Of a DNA stretch of 64,000 nt, positions 42,936 to 51,135 are shown one piece after another. A program made the position numbers and the translations under genes. The notes beneath the pieces are model-generated. The model did no database searches. It was not told the DNA's origin and saw only the letters and a program-made list of their open reading frames with translations. Positions within the stretch are counted from its first letter, which is position 1. Every line of letters starts with the position of its first letter. Source of the stretch: Sandaracinobacteroides sp041675905 (GTDB taxonomy: Bacteria; Pseudomonadota; Alphaproteobacteria; Sphingomonadales; Sphingomonadaceae). The stretch covers positions 1-64,000 of the forward strand of contig JBAYSX010000002.1 in assembly GCA_041675905.1 (NCBI GenBank). Direction: 5' to 3'.

Positions 42936-43510
42936 CCGCCGCACATAGCATCAGCAGGCTTGTCCGGCACCCATTCGGGCAGCGCATCAAATGTGACCCG
43001 TTCCATTAACAGGTCCACACGATCCGCCGCGAAACGCAACTGGTCGCGGTCGATGGCGCGGAGGCGTTCGCCCACGCCGCCCACGCCGCCGCTGCGCACC
43101 ACCACCTGATGAATCCGGCCATCGGCGCACCCCAGCATTACCTCCACGACGCTGCCGATTTCCTCATCTTCACCGGCGTAAACTTTCGCTCCCGCCAGGG
43201 CCGACGCGGTCATAATCACCGGTTCCGAACCAGTGGCGCAGGCTTCCACCGCCGATTTCCCACGCTGTTCATAGCGCGCCTGGCGGCCCAGCCAGCGCCA
43301 GACGCCCAAAAGATTGATGATGGTGAGGAAAGCATTGGTAATCAGGAGGTTGGGCTGGTCGGTGGTCGCGCCCACGGTCGTCCAGGCGACAGACCCGGCG
43401 GTGAAAACAACAAAACCCCAGCCGGTGATACGCGCACCCAGATTGGATGCAACCATAACAGCCGCAACCATGGTCGCAATCGTGGCGACCCACCCCGCGA
43501 TCTGCTCCAC
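42932..43510 (-). CDS. Membrane protein with PRC-barrel-like C-terminal domain
   Basis: A 192-residue protein. Three hydrophobic spans (about 5-25, 30-48, 55-70) are followed by a soluble domain from about residue 100 (ALAGAKVYAGEDEEIGSVVEVML) resembling a PRC-barrel. PRC-barrel domains often act in RNA processing or membrane-linked stress proteins; no clear role here. Start is GTG at 43510. It is coupled to the MFS gene. Confidence 0.75.
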   Translation of the reverse strand: MEQIAGWVATIATMVAAVMVASNLGARITGWGFVVFTAGSVAWTTVGATTDQPNLLITNAFLTIINLLGVWRWLGRQARYEQRGKSAVEACATGSEPVIMTASALAGAKVYAGEDEEIGSVVEVMLGCADGRIHQVVVRSGGVGGVGERLRAIDRDQLRFAADRVDLLMERVTFDALPEWVPDKPADAMCGG

Positions 43511-43525
43511 ATTCCATCTTTCTTA

Positions 43526-43702
43526 TCAATCGGGCGGTGGCGGCGTCTCCAGCGGCGACCTGCCCGGCAGTTCCTGGTCAGGCCTGCCCGGATCCGTCTC
43601 GGACGGAGGCGGCTCACGGATCTCATCCGGGCTGTCGGGCGGCGTTTCCGGGGGCGATTGCGGGTCGATCCGGTCGGGAGTGGGTTCGGGTTGGGTCGCC
43701 AT
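43526..43702 (-). CDS. Short Pro/Glu-rich protein
   Basis: A 58-residue, very Pro-, Asp- and Glu-rich protein, predicted disordered. GAGGAG lies before the ATG at 43702. No family recognised. It lies between the stress-type gene and the PRC-barrel gene, so it is probably co-transcribed. Confidence 0.6.
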   Translation of the reverse strand: MATQPEPTPDRIDPQSPPETPPDSPDEIREPPPSETDPGRPDQELPGRSPLETPPPPD

Positions 43703-43712
43703 CCGGGACTCC

Positions 43713-44021
43713 TCATTTTCTGCAAAGGTTGCCCGCTTCGAAATCGCGAAACGCCTGTTCAATGCGGGTGGCTTGCCTGTCATCTTCCATATCGACGGAG
43801 ACCTTTATGCCGCCGTGCAGTGCCGGTTCACCCGCGCTGCGAAAGCCCGCCGTATCTGCTTTCAGATCGGAACCGCCGGGCTGTTCTCCGGAACTGTTCT
43901 CGCCGCTGTCGGGCTCGATAAAAATCGCCGCGCGCTGGACACCATATTCCTGCACCAGATGTTCAACCGCCATTTCGGCGGCGCGGCGTGTCTGGAAAGT
44001 GCCGGTGAGGGTGCCAGGCAT
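43713..44021 (-). CDS. Unknown protein with YflT-like N-terminal pattern
   Basis: A 102-residue soluble protein. The start GTLTGTFQTRRAAEMAVEHLVQEYGV resembles the fold of general stress 17M/YflT domains (strand followed by an 'AExAV' helix), but the match is weak. The middle is Gly/Ser-rich and acidic. AGGAG precedes the ATG, and an EcfG-like promoter lies upstream, which fits a stress role. Confidence 0.65.
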   Translation of the reverse strand: MPGTLTGTFQTRRAAEMAVEHLVQEYGVQRAAIFIEPDSGENSSGEQPGGSDLKADTAGFRSAGEPALHGGIKVSVDMEDDRQATRIEQAFRDFEAGNLCRK

Positions 44022-44049
44022 TACGTTCTCCTGTCGTCAATGCATGACA

Positions 44050-44074
44050 AACCGGCCAGACGCCGGCCTGTTCC
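44050..44074 (-). promoter_or_regulatory. Possible EcfG-type general stress promoter
   Basis: On the minus strand GGAAC-N16-GGTT, 29 bases before the ATG at 44021. One base off the usual -10 CGTT, like the box before the DUF1328 gene. Confidence 0.4.
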
Positions 44075-44100
44075 CCCGACGTAACGGAAGATGCGTAGTT

Positions 44101-44433
44101 TCAGGAGACCAGTTTCATCAGCCGGCGCGCAGCAGGAGCCAGCGTCGTCGCCAGATTATCGCCGCGTTTCAATACCTGCCCCGCCTCGCCGAGGAGCGTA
44201 TATTGCCCCTGTGCCCGCCGCCGTTCGGGTTCTTTTACCAGCCGGTATTCCGGTCGCTCGGAGGCGCGACGGAAGGCCGAGAAGGTGGCGGCGGTCCGGC
44301 CCATGTCGATGGCATAATCCCGCCACAGACCGGCAGCGACCATGCGGCCGTATAATTGCATGATCTGATCCAGTTCGGTGCGGTCGAACAGGATTTGCCG
44401 CTGGCGAAAATCGAACGGCGTTACCGGGTTCAC
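44101..44433 (-). CDS. DUF2794 family protein
   Basis: A 110-residue protein with the DUF2794 pattern (FDRTELDQIMQLYGRMVAAGLWRDYAIDMG; AFRRASERPEYRLVKEPE). Found mainly in alphaproteobacteria; function unknown. Start is GTG at 44433, overlapping the cysE stop by four bases (GTGA). Confidence 0.85.
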   Translation of the reverse strand: MNPVTPFDFRQRQILFDRTELDQIMQLYGRMVAAGLWRDYAIDMGRTAATFSAFRRASERPEYRLVKEPERRRAQGQYTLLGEAGQVLKRGDNLATTLAPAARRLMKLVS

Positions 44434-45110
44434 GCCGCTTCGCCGCCGGCCTTATGCTTTCCCTCGATGGCGTCGAGGCGCGCGCGCAGCATCTCGATTT
44501 CGCAAAGCAGCAGTTCGTAGCGTTGCTTGTCCGGATCGGGGAAACGCTGGGAACAGGGGGTGCCATAGGGGACAAAGGTATCCTGTTTTTCGACGAGCAC
44601 CGGGATCGGGCGCGCCGGAATACCCACGACAGTCGCGCCAGGCGCCACTTCCTTTGTCACCACGGCGTTCGCGCCCACTTTCGCTCCCTTGCCCACCGTA
44701 ATCGGTCCCAGAATGGCGGCGCCCAGCGAAATCACTACATCATCACCGATCGTCGGGTGGCGCTTGCCGCCTTCCCCGCTGGTGGGATTGGTGCCGCCGA
44801 GTGTCGCGCCCTGATAGATGGTGACATTATCGCCGATGGTCGCCGTTTCCCCGATCACGACGAAACCATGATCGATAAACAGGTTGCGCCCGATGGTCGC
44901 ACCCGGATGAATGTCGATTGCTGTCAGGAACCGGCTGAGATGATTCACCATGCGGGCCAGCAGAAACAACCGGGCGCGAAACAGCCGGTGCGCGATACGA
45001 TGAAAGCCCACCGCCCATACGCCCGGATAAATCAGCAATTCCCAGCGCGAGCGCGGGGCCGGATCGCGGGCCCGGATGCTGGCCAGAAAATCATTGAGGC
45101 GTCGCAACAC
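44430..45110 (-). CDS. cysE: Serine O-acetyltransferase, short (EpsC) type
   Basis: A 226-residue left-handed beta-helix enzyme making O-acetylserine for cysteine synthesis. The hexapeptide repeats run from about residue 70 (IHPGATIGRNLFIDHGFVVIG), with the catalytic His/Asp in IDHG and GGKRHPTIGDDVVI. It is shorter at the N-terminus than E. coli CysE. Start is GTG at 45110. Confidence 0.92.
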   Translation of the reverse strand: MLRRLNDFLASIRARDPAPRSRWELLIYPGVWAVGFHRIAHRLFRARLFLLARMVNHLSRFLTAIDIHPGATIGRNLFIDHGFVVIGETATIGDNVTIYQGATLGGTNPTSGEGGKRHPTIGDDVVISLGAAILGPITVGKGAKVGANAVVTKEVAPGATVVGIPARPIPVLVEKQDTFVPYGTPCSQRFPDPDKQRYELLLCEIEMLRARLDAIEGKHKAGGEAA

Positions 45111-45251
45111 AGCATATCCTTAAAATTGGAGCGTCCCATACCCTTCATAATATCGATGGGTCCACAACTCCAGACCTGCGAAGGCGCAGTTTCTGCCCCA
45201 ACAGCGTAACTTGCTTGCATCGGACGCATTGTCCTGCCAGCAAACGCGGCC

Positions 45252-45998
45252 ATGATCGAAGCAGATTTCCTCATGTTTATGGCCGTCGGGTTTCTGGCGC
45301 AGCTCGTGGACGGGGCGCTGGGTATGGCATTCGGTGTCATTTCCTCGACAGCGCTGATCGCCATGGGTGTCCCTCCGGCGGCTGCTTCGGCGGGCGTGCA
45401 CACAGTCGAAAGCGCGACAACTGCGGTTTCGGGTATCAGCCATATGATCGCCCGCAACATCGACTGGAAACTGTTTTCGAGAATCGCCATCCCCGGCGTG
45501 CTGGGGGCCGTGGGCGGGGCCTATTTTCTGACGTCGATTCCGGCGGAACAGGCACGGCCGGTTGTCATGACCTATCTCGGCCTCCTCGGTCTGTGGATAT
45601 TGTGGCGCGGTTTGCGCCATGCCCACAAGGAGCGCACACCGAAAATTGTCGAGCCGTTGGGTCTGATTGGCGGTTTTCTCGATGCAGCAGGCGGCGGCGG
45701 CTGGGGGCCGATTGTGACATCGAACCTGATTGCGCAAGGCGGAACACCGCGCAAGATCATCGGCACGGTCAATTCCGCCGAGTTTTTTGTCACCACCAGC
45801 GCCGCCATTACGTTCCTTTTAACGCTGGGTTGGGAGGTGGTGACAACCGCCACACTTGGCCTGCTGGCCGGAGGCATCATCGCCGCACCTTTGGGCGCAG
45901 TCCTCGCGCGCCGCCTGTCGGCGAGCACCCTGCTGATCCTGGTGGGCGCAGTGCTTACCCTCACCAGCTTCTTCAATGTCTGGCGCTGGGCGTTCTGA
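45252..45998 (+). CDS. Sulfite exporter TauE/SafE family protein
   Basis: A 248-residue inner membrane protein with about seven to eight helices and the family marks GFLAQLVDGALGMAFGV and GFLDAAGGGGWGPI. Members export sulfite, sulfoacetate or related anions. It is divergent from cysE, which hints at a sulfur role, but substrate is not shown. Confidence 0.87.
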   Translation: MIEADFLMFMAVGFLAQLVDGALGMAFGVISSTALIAMGVPPAAASAGVHTVESATTAVSGISHMIARNIDWKLFSRIAIPGVLGAVGGAYFLTSIPAEQARPVVMTYLGLLGLWILWRGLRHAHKERTPKIVEPLGLIGGFLDAAGGGGWGPIVTSNLIAQGGTPRKIIGTVNSAEFFVTTSAAITFLLTLGWEVVTTATLGLLAGGIIAAPLGAVLARRLSASTLLILVGAVLTLTSFFNVWRWAF

Positions 45999-46036
45999 CC
46001 TTGAGATGATCTACTGCGTCGATTATATCTCATCCT

Positions 46037-47020
46037 GTGATCTACCTGCCCACAATCAGACAACTGCAATATCTGGTGACGCTGCATCATATCGGGCATT
46101 TCGGGCGGGCCGCCGAAGCCTGCCATGTCAGCCAGTCGACGCTGTCCACCGGGATACGCGAACTCGAAACCCTGCTGGGCGCGACCCTTATCGAGCGCAA
46201 TCGTCGCATCGTCCGTTTTACCCCGTTGGGAGAAGACGTGGTCAAACGCGCCGTGCGGCTGCTAGCGGAGGCTGATGGCATCGTCGAAGCGGCGCGCGCC
46301 TCCGGCAAGCCGCTCGCAGGCGATCTGCGGCTGGGCGTCATTCCGACCATCGCGCCATTCCTGCTGCCGGCGCTGCTGCCACAGCTGCGCAGGGCATGGC
46401 CGGAACTGCGGCTGTTCCTGCGCGAGGATCAATCTGCCACCGCGTGCGAGGCGCTCGCTGCCGGGCAACTCGATTGCCTGCTTCTGGCGCTGCCCTATGC
46501 CTGCGGCGAAATCGAATATGCGCATCTGTTGGACGATCCGATCCGCCTTGCCTATCATCCGGCGGATTACCCCGGGTTTCCGGCGGCGGTCTCACCCGAA
46601 GTTATCGACGAATCGCGCCTGCTTTTACTGGAAGACGGCCATTGCCTGAAGGATCATGCGCTGGCCGCCTGTTCCCGCGCCGCATTCCGCCCCGATTCGT
46701 CGATGCTGGGAACGTCGCTCTATACGCTCGTTCAGATGGTGGAAAACCGGATCGGCCTGACGCTGGTGCCGCAAATGGCCATCGACGGCGGTATCCTGAA
46801 TGGCACCAGCATCGTTACCCGCCCGCTCGCCACGCCAGACGCCAAACGCGAGATTGTGCTGGCCTGGCGCCCATCGTCACCGCGCGCGGATGAATATCGT
46901 CTGCTGACCGATGCACTGAAAACCGCCTATGCCGCCGTAAAGAGTGCAGACAGGGAAAGCGAAATCGATAGATATTCTCCAGATCCGACCCGGGACAACA
47001 TGGCATCACCTGTCGTATAA
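46037..47020 (+). CDS. oxyR: Hydrogen peroxide sensor/activator OxyR
   Basis: A 327-residue LysR regulator. The HTH lies in the first 60 residues (QLQYLVTLHHIGHFGRAAEAC, CHVSQSTLSTGIRELE). The redox pair is visible as Cys-203 and Cys-212 in EDGHCLKDHALAAC, with the same nine-residue spacing as E. coli Cys-199/208. It turns on peroxide defence genes. The start is GTG at 46037, with no strong ribosome site. No katG or ahpC is adjacent. Confidence 0.9.
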   Translation: MIYLPTIRQLQYLVTLHHIGHFGRAAEACHVSQSTLSTGIRELETLLGATLIERNRRIVRFTPLGEDVVKRAVRLLAEADGIVEAARASGKPLAGDLRLGVIPTIAPFLLPALLPQLRRAWPELRLFLREDQSATACEALAAGQLDCLLLALPYACGEIEYAHLLDDPIRLAYHPADYPGFPAAVSPEVIDESRLLLLEDGHCLKDHALAACSRAAFRPDSSMLGTSLYTLVQMVENRIGLTLVPQMAIDGGILNGTSIVTRPLATPDAKREIVLAWRPSSPRADEYRLLTDALKTAYAAVKSADRESEIDRYSPDPTRDNMASPVV

Positions 47021-47230
47021 ATCTGATTCTTTGAGGATCATGACATTATCCTTACACACGTAAGCTCAATTACATTACCAAATATTAGTATAGCTAATTG
47101 TCGCCAGATGTTGATCATTGGCCTAAAGTGTCCCCTGAACTTGCCGTATTCGGCCATGGTTTCAGAATATTATCCTTTTCCGGACCGGGGCCGGATTAGC
47201 GCAATATCCATCGACCGGGGGTATGACAGT

Positions 47231-47608
47231 ATGAATGGCGTAGCACATCAGAGACGGTGGCGCAGTGAAACGCTTCCCAGGCCGGATTTGCTGACCAGCA
47301 TGGAACGGGCCAGATCCGGCGCTGCGGACGTGGCGGAAATCCTCGGGACCATGTGCGCGGAAATTACAAATACCGACCCGTCCGCCGAGGGTAATGAGGC
47401 TACGGAGATCCTCGCCGGATACGCGGACTTTGCGCGCGACTTTAGCACGTTCCTCGATGAGTTCATCCAGGAGTGGAATTCGGGCAAAAGTTCGCCTGAA
47501 CCTCGGCCTCTGGTTTATTCCGCACCTAAGTTATTGAAATCATGGGGCGACCGACGGGTCTCGAACCCGCAACCTCCGGTACCACAAACCGGCGCTCTAA
47601 CCAATTGA
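47231..47608 (+). CDS. Unknown protein whose C-terminus reads antisense into tRNA-His
   Basis: A 125-residue reading frame. Codons from about 47300 to 47490 have strong third-position GC like real genes here and encode an acidic helical segment (CAEITNTDPSAEGNEATEIL, FLDEFIQEWN). After EWNSGKSS the codon pattern fades and the frame runs through tRNA-His on the other strand to stop at 47608. The 5' flank (47021-47130) is AT-rich. The family is not recognised. The tail is probably not native: a truncated gene beside a tRNA. Confidence 0.55.
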   Translation: MNGVAHQRRWRSETLPRPDLLTSMERARSGAADVAEILGTMCAEITNTDPSAEGNEATEILAGYADFARDFSTFLDEFIQEWNSGKSSPEPRPLVYSAPKLLKSWGDRRVSNPQPPVPQTGALTN

Positions 47609-47620
47609 GCTACGGTCGCC
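47543..47620 (-). tRNA. tRNA-His (GTG)
   Basis: The minus strand folds as a tRNA with encoded CCA, the diagnostic extra G at -1 pairing C73, acceptor GCGACCG/CGGTCGC, anticodon loop with GTG (His), and T arm GCGGG-TTCGAGA-CCCGT. Confidence 0.96.
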
Positions 47621-47649
47621 ACAGCGGGCGGTGACGCCCGAAGGAAAGC

Positions 47650-47678
47650 GACATAGGACGCGACCCGGGAGGCGTCAA
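47650..47678 (-). promoter_or_regulatory. Candidate sigma-70 promoter for tRNA-His
   Basis: On the minus strand TTGACG-N17-TATGTC, 30 bases before the tRNA-His 5' end. Confidence 0.65.
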
Positions 47679-47699
47679 CCGTCCATTCGCGGTTAGGCT

Positions 47700-47975
47700 C
47701 TAATCCTCGCGGTCGCGTTTCTCGATCTGCATTGTCGCCGGATTGATCTTCAGATCGTAGACGACCTTGTCAGACATCAGGGCGTTATCGACTTCCCACC
47801 AGCCATCGTCCAGTTCGATATCTTCCCAACTGACAAAACCGTTTTCGCGCAACACCTTTTCAATGCTGGTGCGTTCATCCGGAGTCGGCGCACGGTCGGC
47901 GGCATGTGCCGGGGCGAAGGTCAACCATGCGATAGCCAAGGCTGCGGGAATGAAGCTCGCGGTGAAAATTCGCAT
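47700..47975 (-). CDS. Periplasmic PepSY-domain protein
   Basis: A 91-residue protein with a signal peptide (MRIFTASFIPAALAIAWL, cleavage near APAHAA) and a PepSY-like domain (VLRENGFVSWEDIELDDGWWEV; VYDLKINPATMQI). PepSY domains inhibit proteases or bind other exported proteins. AGGAG precedes the ATG. It follows the lipoprotein gene on the same strand. Confidence 0.82.
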   Translation of the reverse strand: MRIFTASFIPAALAIAWLTFAPAHAADRAPTPDERTSIEKVLRENGFVSWEDIELDDGWWEVDNALMSDKVVYDLKINPATMQIEKRDRED

Positions 47976-48043
47976 GCCATTTCTCCTGCCAGGCCGCGAA
48001 CTGCACATGCGGCCCCTCCTCAAGCCGCAATTTTTATGCGCGG

Positions 48044-48667
48044 CTATTTGCCGATATTATAGGCGAGGTCCGCATCTTCAAGCTGAAATCCGACGAGAAT
48101 TTCAAATGTCGCCGCGCGCACGGCGGCGCGCACCTGCGGGTCGGACATCGGATCGATCAGCGCATCCGCCTCGTCTGGCTTACGGGGGCGACTGATTCGC
48201 TGCTGCAATTCAGGTGACAATGTCGCGGCGGAACGATGCACTTCGGCGCGACCGTGACCAACCGCTTCCGTACGCAACTGCCCCGCCTGAAAATCCAGCG
48301 TTATTCCCGAAAGCTGTTTGGAAACCAGCACATTGCCGCCCTGCACCAACGCCAGAAACATCGGCACCTGCACCTGTTCGGCGGCGCCCGCATTACGGCG
48401 CTGCGCCGTCACCTTGTAGCGCACATCGGTAATCAGATAATCCGGCGCCTCGATGCAATCGCCGCGCAAATCCGTAATCTGGGCGGTGAACTGTATCGCA
48501 TCGGCGTTGCGGCTTTGTGGCGGATCGAAGCGCGTATAGCTGCCAACATGGTGGGGGATCGCCACCGCTGTGCACAGCGAGCGTTCCACCAGCAGCGGAT
48601 TTTTCGCGCATCCGGCCAAAACCAACGTCAGTGCCAATAATCCAGGCGCCCAAATGGCAGTCCGCAA
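48044..48667 (-). CDS. Putative lipoprotein of unknown function
   Basis: A 207-residue protein with a lipoprotein signal (LALTLVLAGCAKNP, Cys near residue 18). The rest is soluble, with a beta-rich middle (QFTAQITDLRGDCI, YLITDVRYKVTAQ), suggesting a periplasmic domain. Family not recognised. The likely start is TTG at 48667 with GAGGAG upstream; an upstream GTG in frame is an alternative. It is divergent from ispH. Confidence 0.75.
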   Translation of the reverse strand: MRTAIWAPGLLALTLVLAGCAKNPLLVERSLCTAVAIPHHVGSYTRFDPPQSRNADAIQFTAQITDLRGDCIEAPDYLITDVRYKVTAQRRNAGAAEQVQVPMFLALVQGGNVLVSKQLSGITLDFQAGQLRTEAVGHGRAEVHRSAATLSPELQQRISRPRKPDEADALIDPMSDPQVRAAVRAATFEILVGFQLEDADLAYNIGK

Positions 48668-48766
48668 AACCCTGTCTCCTCGTCGCGCGATGTTTCCCTT
48701 TGACGGTTTCACATGATTTTGGGAAGGGGGTTCATGGCCAGCCCCGCTTGCGCTAAGGAACCGGCC

Positions 48767-49732
48767 ATGACTGTCCCGACGTCCGATTTGCCGCCACTGC
48801 ATGTGTTGATCGCTGCCCCCCGCGGTTTTTGCGCCGGTGTGGAACGCGCCATCCAGATCGTTGAAAAGGCCATCGAACATTATGGCGCGCCGATTTATGT
48901 GCGGCACGAAATCGTCCATAACAAATTTGTGGTCGATGGCCTGAAAGCGCGCGGCGCGGTGTTCGTCAGCGAACTGGATGAAGTGCCGGACGGCGCGCAT
49001 GTTATTTTTTCCGCTCATGGTGTGCCGAAACAGGTGCCTGAAACGGCAACAGCACGCGGCCTTGCATGGCTGGACGCTACCTGCCCCCTGGTGTCCAAGG
49101 TGCATCGCCAGGCGGAACGCATGGTGGCCGAAGGACGGCATATCCTGTTCGTCGGCCATGCGGGCCATCCCGAAGTCATCGGCACGTTCGGCCAGGTGCC
49201 GGCAAACCGCATGACACTGATTGAAACCGTGGCGGATGCGGAAAGCGTCATGCCGCCGGTCGCCGCTTTGGGGTTTCTGACGCAGACGACGCTTTCAGTT
49301 GACGATACCGCCGCCATCGTCGCGACCTTGCAGCGCCGTTTCCCGGCTATCTCATCGCCGCGTGGCGAGGATATTTGCTACGCCACCTCCAACCGCCAGG
49401 AAGCGGTGAAAGCCATTGCGCAGCAATGCGATTACCTGCTCGTGCTCGGAGCGCAGAACAGCAGCAACTCCAAACGCTTGCGTGAAGTGGCGGAGCGCGA
49501 GGGCACTGTTGCCGAACTGATCGCCCGGGCCGATGATATCGAATGGAACCGCATGGCGGACACACGAACCCTCGGGCTGACCGCCGGCGCGTCCGCGCCG
49601 GAAGTGCTGGTGCAGGAAGTGCTCGACGCGTTGCGGCAACGCTATACGGTAACGGTGAAAGAAGTTACCACCGCCACCGAAGACGTCGTATTCAAATTGC
49701 CCCGCGCCCTTCTCTCTCCGCAAACGGCCTGA
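48767..49732 (+). CDS. ispH: 4-hydroxy-3-methylbut-2-enyl diphosphate reductase
   Basis: A 321-residue [4Fe-4S] enzyme for the last step of the MEP isoprenoid pathway, giving IPP and DMAPP. The three cluster Cys residues lie in PRGFCAGVERAI, DATCPLVSKVH and DICYATSNRQ; the catalytic Glu region and ASAPEVLVQ follow. AAGGAA precedes the ATG at 48767; in-frame starts 18 codons upstream are less likely. Confidence 0.95.
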   Translation: MTVPTSDLPPLHVLIAAPRGFCAGVERAIQIVEKAIEHYGAPIYVRHEIVHNKFVVDGLKARGAVFVSELDEVPDGAHVIFSAHGVPKQVPETATARGLAWLDATCPLVSKVHRQAERMVAEGRHILFVGHAGHPEVIGTFGQVPANRMTLIETVADAESVMPPVAALGFLTQTTLSVDDTAAIVATLQRRFPAISSPRGEDICYATSNRQEAVKAIAQQCDYLLVLGAQNSSNSKRLREVAEREGTVAELIARADDIEWNRMADTRTLGLTAGASAPEVLVQEVLDALRQRYTVTVKEVTTATEDVVFKLPRALLSPQTA

Positions 49733-49739
49733 AAAACCC

Positions 49740-50684
49740 ATGGCAGTATATGTTGAAGTATCCGAGGATGTTCTCGGAGGATTTCTCAATCAATTCGATA
49801 CCGGTGCACTCGTGTCCTCCAAAGGCATTGTCGAAGGCGTTTCCAACAGCAATTTTCTGGTGGAAACCACGACCGATCGTTTCATCCTGACGTTATACGA
49901 ACATCGGATCGACCCGGATGACCTGCCATTTTTTATCAATCTGATGGAGCATCTGGCGAACAAGGGATTGCCCGTGCCGCGTCCGATTCGGGACCGCGAC
50001 GGCGTCGCCCTGCACCGGATCGCCGGCCGCGCTGCCTGCATGATCCAGTTTTTATCCGGCGTCTCGGTAAGTGCGCCAACGCCTGCGCAAACCCGCGCCG
50101 CTGCCGCGGCACTTGCGGCGCTGCATCTGGCTGGCGCCAGCTTTCCCGAATTGCGCGCCAATCATTTATCGCTGCCATGGTGGCAACAGACCGCCCATGA
50201 TCTCGGCGCCGGGCTGGACCGCATCGAACCCGGCCTCGCGGGTTTCGTGCACGATACGTTGCGTCATTTAACGATGAAGTGGCCGACGGACCTGCCGACC
50301 GGCATCATTCACGCCGATCTGTTTCCTGATAATGTGCTGATGCTTGGCGATCAGGTAACCGGCCTGATCGACTTTTATTTCTCCTGTACCGACAGTTATG
50401 CCTATGATCTGGCGGTTTTCCTGACGGCCTGGGCCTTTGCGCCCGATGGCGGCGCACCGATGCCCGAACATATGAATGCCGCGCTTCAGGGCTATGAATC
50501 GGTGCGAAAACTCTCCGCCGCCGAACACGCCGCCCTGCCCTTGCTCGGCCAGGGGGCGGCGCTGCGCTTCCTGCTGTCGCGGGCGCAAGACTGGCTGACG
50601 CCCGACGCCGACGCGCTCGTCCACCACAAGGACCCTGTGCCCTTCGCCAACCGTCTGCGCCACTATGTCCACCACGCTGCCTGA
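49740..50684 (+). CDS. thrB: Homoserine kinase, type II
   Basis: A 314-residue kinase of the aminoglycoside phosphotransferase fold, the alphaproteobacterial ThrB. The catalytic loop is IIHADLFPDNVLM near residue 195 and the metal motif GLIDFYFSCTDSYAYDLA near 215. It makes O-phosphohomoserine in threonine synthesis. The order ispH-thrB-rnhA is common in the group. It overlaps rnhA by 20 bases. Confidence 0.92.
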   Translation: MAVYVEVSEDVLGGFLNQFDTGALVSSKGIVEGVSNSNFLVETTTDRFILTLYEHRIDPDDLPFFINLMEHLANKGLPVPRPIRDRDGVALHRIAGRAACMIQFLSGVSVSAPTPAQTRAAAAALAALHLAGASFPELRANHLSLPWWQQTAHDLGAGLDRIEPGLAGFVHDTLRHLTMKWPTDLPTGIIHADLFPDNVLMLGDQVTGLIDFYFSCTDSYAYDLAVFLTAWAFAPDGGAPMPEHMNAALQGYESVRKLSAAEHAALPLLGQGAALRFLLSRAQDWLTPDADALVHHKDPVPFANRLRHYVHHAA

Positions 50685-51135
50685 GGTCGAAATCGCCACC
50701 GACGGCGCGTGCAAGGGCAATCCCGGCCCGGGCGGCTGGGCGGCGATCCTGCGCGCCGGTCCGGTGGAAAAAATCCTGAGCGGGGCGGAGCCGCTGACCA
50801 CCAACAACCGCATGGAAATGACGGCGGCATTGCAGGCACTGTCAGCCCTGAAGCGCCCGGCTTCTGTCACGCTGCTGACGGACAGCCGTTACCTGCTGGA
50901 TGGCATGACGAAATGGACAGCCGGCTGGCAGAAAAACGGCTGGCGCACGGCGGATAAAAAACCGGTGAAGAACGCCGATTTATGGATGGCGCTGACAGAG
51001 GCGGCCAAACCGCATCGCATCCGTTGGGAATGGGTGCGCGGTCATACCGGTCATTTGCTGAACGAACGCGCGGATCAACTCGCCAACGAAGCCATTTTGC
51101 AATTGCCGGACCAGGCTAAAGCATCCATTCGATAG
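50665..51135 (+). CDS. rnhA: Ribonuclease HI
   Basis: A 156-residue RNase HI that removes RNA in RNA-DNA hybrids. The catalytic acids are Asp-13 (IATDGACKGNPGPGGW), Glu near 52 (NNRMEMTAAL), Asp near 74 (LLTDSRY) and Asp near 138 (NERADQLAN). The last 20 bases overlap the convergent PLD gene. Confidence 0.95.
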   Translation: MSTTLPEVEIATDGACKGNPGPGGWAAILRAGPVEKILSGAEPLTTNNRMEMTAALQALSALKRPASVTLLTDSRYLLDGMTKWTAGWQKNGWRTADKKPVKNADLWMALTEAAKPHRIRWEWVRGHTGHLLNERADQLANEAILQLPDQAKASIR

